Below, piece after piece: positions 1-5,305 of a DNA stretch of 7,295 nt. A program made the translations under genes and the position numbers. The DNA is from Deltaproteobacteria bacterium. GTDB taxonomy: Bacteria > Desulfobacterota > Syntrophia > Syntrophales > UBA2210. How positions within the stretch are numbered: position 1 is the stretch's first letter; each line of letters opens with the position of its first letter. Location: contig JAUVXT010000127.1 of assembly GCA_030603465.1 (NCBI GenBank), positions 1-7,295 on the forward strand, read 5' to 3'. The notes under the pieces are model-generated. The model saw only the letters and a list, made by a program, of their open reading frames with translations, was not told the origin of the DNA and did not search any database.

Positions 1-16
1 CAAACCAGGCAGCCCA

Positions 17-26
17 GTAACGTTAC
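17..26. repeat. 10-base perfect palindrome
   Basis: GTAACGTTAC reads the same on both strands. It is short enough to occur by chance. It could be an operator half of something upstream, but nothing in the window ties it to a regulator. Confidence 0.3.
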
Positions 27-60
27 AGCATCATTGCGGGCATGTCTTTAGATTGCAACG

Positions 61-75
61 GGTTTTTTGAAAACC
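61..75. repeat. Small inverted repeat, GGTTTT / AAAACC
   Basis: The arms 61-66 and 70-75 pair perfectly around a 3-base loop. The T-run lies in the left arm and no T-tract follows the right arm, so this is not a standard intrinsic terminator reading rightward. It is symmetric, and read leftward it also lacks a proper tail. Confidence 0.3.
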
Positions 76-91
76 GCCCCAAAACAGTGTC

Positions 92-113
92 AAGAACTTT
101 TTTCAAAGAACTT
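92..113. repeat. 8-base direct repeat, AAGAACTT twice
   Basis: AAGAACTT occurs at 92-99 and again at 106-113, a period of 14 bases, just before the first peptidase gene. Its position would fit a regulatory site. The AT-rich composition also makes chance likely. Confidence 0.25.
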
Positions 114-130
114 AAAATATATTATGCTGA

Positions 131-1543
131 ATAGTTACGAAGAAATTTACATTAAAAAACGGGCTTAAGGTTCTTATTGTTGAAAGGCACCTGAGCCCCA
201 CCGTCTCTTTCTATATACGGTATAAGGTTGGCGCCGCCGATGAGGCGGACGGACGCACTGGAACCGCCCATTTCCTTGAACACATGCTCTTTAAGGGGAC
301 AAAGACTATCGGGACGAAAAACTACCTTGAAGAACGCAGGATCCTCGCAGAGAAGGATGATGCGATAAATGCCCTGGATCTTGAAAAGATAAAGGGGGAC
401 AGGGGCGACGAAAAAGTGATCGATCAGTTGGAGAAGAAATTGCGGCTTCTCCAGAAAGAGGCCAAAAAATATGTCATAGAAAATGAAATCGATCGCCTCT
501 ATACGGAAAACGGGGGAATTGAGCTGAATGCCTCGACGGGTTACGATGTCACCACCTATCACGTAAGCCTTCCTTCGAACAGGGTTGAATTGTGGGCGCG
601 CATCGAAGCGGACCGGATGCTCAATCCCGTCTTTCGCGAATTCTATTCCGAGCGAAATGTGGTCATGGAAGAGAGAAGGCAGACGATCGAATCGAATCCC
701 GAGAGAAAGCTCATGGAACAGTTCCTTGCCGGCACTTTCATCGTTCATCCCTACAGAAGACCGGTAATAGGATGGGCCGCCGACATGCCCTTTCTCAATA
801 TCGATTATATGAAATCCTTTTTCAAAACCTACCACGCCCCCAACAATACCGTTATAGCCATAGTCGGGGATGTTTCATCATCACAGGTTATGGATATTAT
901 CAGACGATACTTCGGAGTCGTACCCTATCAGGAGATACCCGTCAAAAATATAGCCAAAGAACCGCCGCAGATGGGTGAGCGAAGAATACAGTACATTGCC
1001 GACTCAAATCCGCAGCTCTACATAGGGTATCACAAACCCACCCTCCCCTCTTTTGATGACTATGCCTTCGATATTATAGATACGATCCTTTCCAGAGGAA
1101 GGACTTCGAGGCTCTTTAAATCTCTTGTAACAGAAAAGGGGATCGCGACAAAAGCGGATACGGCAAACGGTCTTCCCGGCGCCAGATATCCGAATCTTTT
1201 CGCAATATTCGCCACGCCCAGGCATCCATTTACGGTCAAAAATCTGGAAGAGGCCATCTATGAAGAGCTGGACAGATTAAAAAATAAACCCGTCGATGAA
1301 CGGGAAATCGCGAAGGCCAAGAACCAGCTCAAGGCGGATTTTCTGAGAGGCCTTTCATCAAATTCCGGTCTCGCGAGCACGCTGTCATACTATGAGGTAA
1401 TTGCCGGCGACTACCGCTATATAACGGATCACATAAAATATATCGAAAAGATTACGGCACAGGACATCATGACGGTGGCAAAAAAATATCTTAATGCGGA
1501 AAACAGGACGGTTGCCGAACTTGTAAAGAAGGAGAACAAATGA
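131..1543 (+). CDS. M16-family zinc peptidase, catalytic subunit (5' end abnormal)
   Basis: This is a metallopeptidase of the insulinase/pitrilysin family, subfamily M16B-like by size. The zinc motif HFLEH is at 269-283. The third ligand Glu lies in the VVMEERR stretch at about 668-673, and the GGIELNASTGYD segment that normally follows the motif is at about 512-549. Between the two motifs lies an insert of roughly 52 residues rich in Glu, Lys and Leu (about 320-490), probably a coiled coil. The C-terminal half has SRLFKSL, but Thr (1148) stands where the usual Tyr of the Arg/Tyr pair belongs. The frame is open from 131, just after TGA at 128-130, and the typical N-terminal strand KKFTLKNGLKVLIVER starts at codon 4. 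No ATG, GTG or TTG occurs in frame before 284. ATG 284 cannot be the true start because it falls after the zinc motif. No signal peptide is visible. The gene overlaps the next one by 4 bases. Family assignment is secure; the 5' end and export are not. Confidence 0.9.
   Translation: MVTKKFTLKNGLKVLIVERHLSPTVSFYIRYKVGAADEADGRTGTAHFLEHMLFKGTKTIGTKNYLEERRILAEKDDAINALDLEKIKGDRGDEKVIDQLEKKLRLLQKEAKKYVIENEIDRLYTENGGIELNASTGYDVTTYHVSLPSNRVELWARIEADRMLNPVFREFYSERNVVMEERRQTIESNPERKLMEQFLAGTFIVHPYRRPVIGWAADMPFLNIDYMKSFFKTYHAPNNTVIAIVGDVSSSQVMDIIRRYFGVVPYQEIPVKNIAKEPPQMGERRIQYIADSNPQLYIGYHKPTLPSFDDYAFDIIDTILSRGRTSRLFKSLVTEKGIATKADTANGLPGARYPNLFAIFATPRHPFTVKNLEEAIYEELDRLKNKPVDEREIAKAKNQLKADFLRGLSSNSGLASTLSYYEVIAGDYRYITDHIKYIEKITAQDIMTVAKKYLNAENRTVAELVKKENK
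1527..1543 (+). promoter_or_regulatory. Ribosome binding site and ATGA stop/start overlap
   Basis: AAGAAGGAG ends at 1534, five bases before ATG 1540, which itself overlaps the TGA (1541-1543) of the preceding gene. This fixes the start of the second M16 gene and indicates translational coupling, which would help make the two subunits in equal amounts. Confidence 0.8.
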
Positions 1544-2952
1544 AAAGATTATCTGTAATCATTTTCCTGATTTTTTCTCTGACTATCGCGGCCTGTACTT
1601 CCTTACCCCATAAAGACCCGGACAGGATTACCTATCCTGATTCCACCTTTGAGCTTCCAAAGGCGGAAAGAATGACACTGGAAAATGGTATTATCCTCTA
1701 TCTCCTTGAAGACCACGAACTCCCCCTAGTCAACATTTCAGCGGTCATAAGAACGGGTTCCGTCTACGACCCGGAAGGAAAAGAGGGACTCGCGGGAATC
1801 ACCGGTACTGTCATGCGCACAGGCGGTACAGAGAATATGTCGGGCGATGAAATAGACGCGGAACTCGACTACATGGCCGGCGCAATTTCTCTTTCCATGG
1901 GCAGGGAATCTGGAACCGCCTCGCTCTCGGTTCTCAAGGAAGATATCGAAAAGGGCGTAAAGATCTTTTCAGATGTCCTTATAAAACCCGTTTTTGAAGA
2001 GGGCAAATTAAGACTTGCGAAAAACTTGAAGATCGAATCCTTGAGGAGAGTATATGATAATCCCCAGCGTCTCGCCTTCCGCGAATTCACGCGGATCATA
2101 TATTCGGGCAATCCGCGGGGGAGATTGTCCTCGATAAGCTCCGTCAAGAATATCAATAGAGCGGATCTCCGGCGTTTTCACAGGCGATTCTTCTATCCCG
2201 AAAATATTATGATGGCCGTGTCGGGAGACATAACAAAAGACGAAATTACAACCATACTGAACAGACATTTCGGGAAATGGAGCGCCGCGGGAACAGTTGA
2301 AACCGTTCCCCCTCCCGGAAAAAGATCGGAGAGATCCGTCAGTTACATCTTTAAGGACATTCCTCAATCGGTAATAATTCTCGGGCAGATAGCGCCGGGG
2401 AAGAAGGATTCCGATTATTTCTCCTTTCAGGTTCTTGATTTTATCCTCGGCAGCGGCGGTTTCAACTCACGTATTTTTAACGAGGTGAGAAACAATCTCG
2501 GCCTGGCATACAGCGCGGGGAGTTTCTATTCGGCGCGTACAGGTTATGGTGTTTTTGCCGCCTATGCCATGACAAAGTCGGCATCGACGGCAAAGTCCCT
2601 TTCTGTCATTCGTTCCATCATTGACGACACACAGGATGTCCTCGTAAAAGAGAAGGAATTGGCATGGGCAAAAAAATCCATAGATTCCAGTTTCGTCTTT
2701 TCCTTCACATCGGCAAACCAGATAGCAATGCAGCAGCTGATGCTGGAATACAATGATCTCCCGGAAGATTTTCTGTCCGCCTATCGCGGCAATATTAATA
2801 AGGTGTCTCTGGAAGACGTAAAAAGTGCGGCCGTAAAATATCTGTCAAAGGAGAGCGAGAGCATACTCGTCCTTGGAAATGAAAAGAAATTTGACGAATC
2901 CCTTTCCAGTTTTGGAACGGTCAAAAAGATAGAGGTGAATAATGGTAGATAA
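1540..2952 (+). CDS. M16-family lipoprotein, non-catalytic partner subunit
   Basis: This 470-residue protein has an M16 fold. It begins with a lipoprotein signal: Lys-Arg, a hydrophobic core, then the lipobox I16-A17-A18-C19. The residue after Cys is Thr, not Asp, so outer-membrane sorting is likely. The N-terminal strand MTLENGIILYLLED matches M16 proteins. Where HxxEH should follow GLA, however, the sequence is G86-I-T-G89-T90, so both His and the Glu are gone and zinc catalysis is not expected. The C-terminal half has FNSRIFNEVRNNLGLAYSAG with R311 and Y324, the Arg/Tyr pair that M16 enzymes use to hold the substrate. Active/inactive M16 pairs are known, for example the heterodimeric M16 protease of Sphingomonas sp. 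A1 and mitochondrial processing peptidase. By inference it partners the upstream protein, whose matching Tyr is lost. The start is supported by a good Shine-Dalgarno sequence. Confidence 0.92.
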   Translation: MKRLSVIIFLIFSLTIAACTSLPHKDPDRITYPDSTFELPKAERMTLENGIILYLLEDHELPLVNISAVIRTGSVYDPEGKEGLAGITGTVMRTGGTENMSGDEIDAELDYMAGAISLSMGRESGTASLSVLKEDIEKGVKIFSDVLIKPVFEEGKLRLAKNLKIESLRRVYDNPQRLAFREFTRIIYSGNPRGRLSSISSVKNINRADLRRFHRRFFYPENIMMAVSGDITKDEITTILNRHFGKWSAAGTVETVPPPGKRSERSVSYIFKDIPQSVIILGQIAPGKKDSDYFSFQVLDFILGSGGFNSRIFNEVRNNLGLAYSAGSFYSARTGYGVFAAYAMTKSASTAKSLSVIRSIIDDTQDVLVKEKELAWAKKSIDSSFVFSFTSANQIAMQQLMLEYNDLPEDFLSAYRGNINKVSLEDVKSAAVKYLSKESESILVLGNEKKFDESLSSFGTVKKIEVNNGR

Positions 2953-4183
2953 AACGATATTAAAGCGAATCAGCAAGAGGATAGATTCATATCGGGGCGA
3001 CATGATTGAACTGCAGACCGCGCTCACCGCCATACCGGCCATTGGCCCTGAAAACGACGGAGACGGAGAATATAAAAAGGCTCGGTTTCTCGTTGATTAC
3101 CTCCGTTTAAAGGGATTTAAGGACATTAAAGAATATAACGCACCCGACGACATGGTCTCCGCGGGTGTCAGACCCAATATTATAACGACTCTTCCGGGGG
3201 AAAAACCGGAAAGAACCGTATGGATTCTTACGCATACCGATATCGTGCCACCCGGAGAGATGAATCTCTGGGATCATGATCCCTACGAAACCGTCGTCAG
3301 GGACGGCAAGATTTTCGGAAGGGGGACAGAGGACAATCAGCAGGAACTTGTGGCCTCCATCTTCGCGGCAAAGGCATTTATTGACGAGGGCATCAGGCCG
3401 GTGTCCACGATAGGCCTCGCATTCGTTGCCGACGAGGAAACATCGAGCATGAAGGGCCTCGTATATCTTCTTGAAAACAAAAAAAACCTCTTCAAGAAAG
3501 ATGACATAATAGTAGTGCCCGATTTCGGCAACCCCGAGGGGTCTATGATAGAGATCGCGGAGAAGAGTATACTGTGGCTGCGCTTTAAAACCCTGGGGGT
3601 GCAGTGCCATGGAAGCACACCCGAAAAAGGCAAAAACGCGTTTTTAGCGGCATCTCACCTCGTAGTGAGGCTGAATGACCTTTATAAGGTTTTCGATGCC
3701 TCTGAAGCCATCTACGAGCCTCCTGTGTCTACCTTTGCCCCGACAAAGAAAGAGGCAAATGTTCCCAACGTAAATACCATTCCGGGGGAAGATGTCTTCT
3801 ATCTCGATTGCCGTATCCTTCCCTCCTACGATTTCGACCTTATTCTGTCCGAAATACTTAAAATGACAAAAGAGGTTGAAGAAAGATTCGATGTCTCCAT
3901 AGAATGCGAAAAAATACAGGAAGTGGCGGCGCCCGCGCCTACCTCTGGCAATGCCCCCGTTGTTTCCGCCCTCAAGCATGCCGTTCAAGATATATACGGT
4001 GTTACTGCCACGCCTGTAGGAATAGGAGGCGGAACGGTTGCCGCCCACCTCAGAAAAGAGGGATACCCTGCGGCTGCCTGGTCGAAAATTGATAAGACCA
4101 TGCACCAACCGAATGAATATTGCGTTATTGCAAACATGGTGGAAAGCGCCAAGGTGTATTCTCATTTGTTCCTGCAAGGATGA
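2942..4183 (+). CDS. M20-family metallohydrolase (ArgE/DapE/carboxypeptidase-like)
   Basis: This 413-residue di-metal amidohydrolase or peptidase is of the ArgE/DapE/CPG2 superfamily. All expected active-site elements are present: H98 and D100 in HTDIVPPGE, bridging D131 in GRGTEDNQQ, the catalytic Glu and metal Glu in DEE (164-166), D194 in PDFGN, and H388 in MHQPNEY. H223 in CHGSTPEKGKNA lies in the lid/dimerisation domain. No signal peptide is seen, so it should be cytoplasmic. The exact substrate cannot be read from the sequence. Relatives are variously annotated as acetylornithine deacetylase, succinyl-diaminopimelate desuccinylase or dipeptidase, and no arginine or lysine biosynthesis gene lies nearby. 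ATG 2942 overlaps the end of the M16 lipoprotein gene by 11 bases and is preceded by AGAGGTG (2931-2937), so it is likely co-translated with the M16 pair. A role in breaking down peptides made by those proteins is a guess from context. Confidence 0.9.
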   Translation: MVDKTILKRISKRIDSYRGDMIELQTALTAIPAIGPENDGDGEYKKARFLVDYLRLKGFKDIKEYNAPDDMVSAGVRPNIITTLPGEKPERTVWILTHTDIVPPGEMNLWDHDPYETVVRDGKIFGRGTEDNQQELVASIFAAKAFIDEGIRPVSTIGLAFVADEETSSMKGLVYLLENKKNLFKKDDIIVVPDFGNPEGSMIEIAEKSILWLRFKTLGVQCHGSTPEKGKNAFLAASHLVVRLNDLYKVFDASEAIYEPPVSTFAPTKKEANVPNVNTIPGEDVFYLDCRILPSYDFDLILSEILKMTKEVEERFDVSIECEKIQEVAAPAPTSGNAPVVSALKHAVQDIYGVTATPVGIGGGTVAAHLRKEGYPAAAWSKIDKTMHQPNEYCVIANMVESAKVYSHLFLQG

Positions 4184-4287
4184 CGAAATCTGTTGCAATC
4201 AAAAATACATAGTGATATGTATACCGCTTCTTTTTGGGGTTTTTATCGCGACAATAAAACTCGAAGATAAAAAAGGCATATACTTAC
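4184..4287 (+). other. Gap between the peptidase operon and phoH
   Basis: This 104-base AT-rich spacer is the longest gap between genes in the window. It contains the hairpin at 4205-4222, a T-run at 4231-4235 and another at 4240-4244. TTGCAA at 4193-4198 could act as a weak -35 box, with TATGTA at 4216-4221 at 17-base spacing, but the -10 match is poor. It may mark the boundary between two transcription units. Confidence 0.4.
4205..4222 (+). repeat. Hairpin ATACATA-GTGA-TATGTAT
   Basis: A perfect 7-base stem with a 4-base loop lies 21 bases after the M20 stop codon. The stem has only one G/C pair per arm and the nearest T-run starts about 8 bases beyond it. It is therefore a weak candidate for a terminator or an mRNA-end stabiliser, and it could equally be an operator. 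Confidence 0.35.
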
Positions 4288-4290
4288 TTG
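4269..4290 (+). promoter_or_regulatory. Ribosome binding site supporting a TTG start for phoH
   Basis: AAAAAAGG (4269-4276) lies 11 bases before TTG 4288, which is slightly long spacing. The frame is closed upstream by TAA at 4255-4257. The next in-frame ATG (4402) would cut into the conserved N-terminal domain, so TTG is the best start. Confidence 0.6.
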
Positions 4291-5277
4291 AAGATACAGG
4301 CTTCACAGAGTATTTATTCCAAAAAAGTCCACTTTCCGGACAACAATGCCATAAAAACACTTTTCGGAGAGTATGACAACAACATTAAGCTCATCGAAAC
4401 AATGGAAGATGTAAAGCTTAATGTAAGGGGGAATAATGTTTCTATTTCAGGGGATGCTTTTTGCGTCGATCTGATCGAGAATATGCTGCTCCAGCTCTAC
4501 TCAATCATCAAGAAAGGCTATCCCATATTCCCGGCTGATATAGATTACGCGCACCGGATACTTGCCAAAAACGAATCGGTCAATCTTGAAAAAATTTTCC
4601 TTGACACCGTCTTCATATCCTCAAAGAAAAGGGTGATAACACCCAAAAGTGTCGCCCAGAAACTATACATAGATTCCATCAGGAATTGTGACATAGTCTT
4701 TGGCATAGGCCCCGCGGGAACGGGAAAAACCTATCTCGCCATGGCGATGGCTATCGCGGCGCTGCTCGAAAAAAGGGTAAATCGCATAATTTTGACAAGG
4801 CCCGCCCTGGAGGCCGGTGAAAGGCTCGGTTTCCTGCCCGGCGATCTTTCTGAAAAGGTCAATCCCTATCTTAAACCGCTTTATGATGCCCTTTATGATA
4901 TGGTCGCATTCGACAGGGCATCCGCACTGATAAGCAAAGGAATAATCGAGGTTGCTCCCCTCGCCTTTATGAGGGGCAGAACACTTAATGATGCCTTTGT
5001 AATTCTCGACGAGGCGCAGAACACCACCACAGAACAGATGAAGATGTTCCTGACAAGGCTGGGGTTCGGTTCGAAGGCCGTTATAACCGGAGATGTAACC
5101 CAGATAGATCTTCCCCCCGGTAAAACACCGGGATTAATCGAGGCCGAAGGAATCCTGAAGAAGACTGATGGCATCAAAATAGTCTATTTTTCTGAGATAG
5201 ATGTGGTAAGGCATCCGCTCGTTCAGGATATTATACGCGCCTATAACAACCTCGACAGAATAAAAAGGGGCAACTGA
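4288..5277 (+). CDS. phoH: PhoH family protein, P-loop ATPase
   Basis: At 329 residues it is the normal size for the bacterial PhoH/YbeZ type. An N-terminal KH-like region (about 15-60: LFGEYDNNIKLIE, then VKLNVRGNNVSISGD) is followed by the PhoH ATPase domain. Walker A is G141-P-A-G-T-G-K147-T148 and Walker B is FVILD241-E242-AQN, followed by TEQMKMFLTRLG and the sensor-like ITGDVTQIDLP. PhoH proteins are cytoplasmic ATPases linked to RNA metabolism and phosphate-starvation responses; PhoH/YbeZ associates with the endoribonuclease YbeY. Initiation is at TTG with no in-frame ATG before codon 39, which would limit translation. The downstream 7TM-HD gene starts 28 bases after the stop, so the two are likely co-transcribed. 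This order is conserved in many bacteria, usually with ybeY next, just outside this window. Confidence 0.95.
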   Translation: MKIQASQSIYSKKVHFPDNNAIKTLFGEYDNNIKLIETMEDVKLNVRGNNVSISGDAFCVDLIENMLLQLYSIIKKGYPIFPADIDYAHRILAKNESVNLEKIFLDTVFISSKKRVITPKSVAQKLYIDSIRNCDIVFGIGPAGTGKTYLAMAMAIAALLEKRVNRIILTRPALEAGERLGFLPGDLSEKVNPYLKPLYDALYDMVAFDRASALISKGIIEVAPLAFMRGRTLNDAFVILDEAQNTTTEQMKMFLTRLGFGSKAVITGDVTQIDLPPGKTPGLIEAEGILKKTDGIKIVYFSEIDVVRHPLVQDIIRAYNNLDRIKRGN

Positions 5278-5305
5278 CAACCGACCTGCCAGGATTATTT
5301 CTGAT

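Larger units (their letters stand above)
1..130. other. AT-rich upstream region with no convincing gene
   Basis: All three forward frames are short or interrupted. The longest readings are about 30 to 38 codons (42-134 and 52-168), and neither resembles a signal peptide or a known protein. The end nearest the M16 gene (98-130) is strongly AT-rich. The stretch contains a 10-base palindrome, a small hairpin and an 8-base direct repeat. TATTAT at 120-125 resembles a -10 box, but I find no matching -35 box. No good Shine-Dalgarno sequence precedes position 131. It could be an intergenic region, or the edge of a rearrangement or assembly join that removed the 5' end of the M16 gene. Confidence 0.5.

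Noticed and set aside
61..103. Intrinsic terminator of an upstream gene
   Set aside because: The hairpin at 61-75 has its T-run in the stem and no T-tract directly after it. The T-run at 98-103 is not preceded by a G/C-rich stem.
152..835. Long minus-strand open frame (227 codons)
   Set aside because: It lies wholly opposite the M16 gene, whose motifs are unmistakable, and its translation shows no recognisable domain.
592..978. Plus-strand open frame of 128 codons inside the first M16 gene
   Set aside because: It is a shifted frame of the M16 coding sequence, with Arg/Ser/His-rich composition typical of such shadows.
284..1543. ATG 284 as the true start of the first M16 gene
   Set aside because: The HFLEH zinc motif (269-283) and the conserved N-terminal strand lie in the same open frame just upstream and would be lost.
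3107..3610. Minus-strand open frames opposite the M20 gene, including another at 3644-4198
   Set aside because: The M20 active-site residues all lie on the plus strand, and the minus-strand products look random.
4038..4376. 112-codon plus-strand frame bridging the M20 end and the phoH start
   Set aside because: It overlaps both real genes out of frame, is Cys/Arg-rich and has no family features. It would leave no room for phoH initiation.
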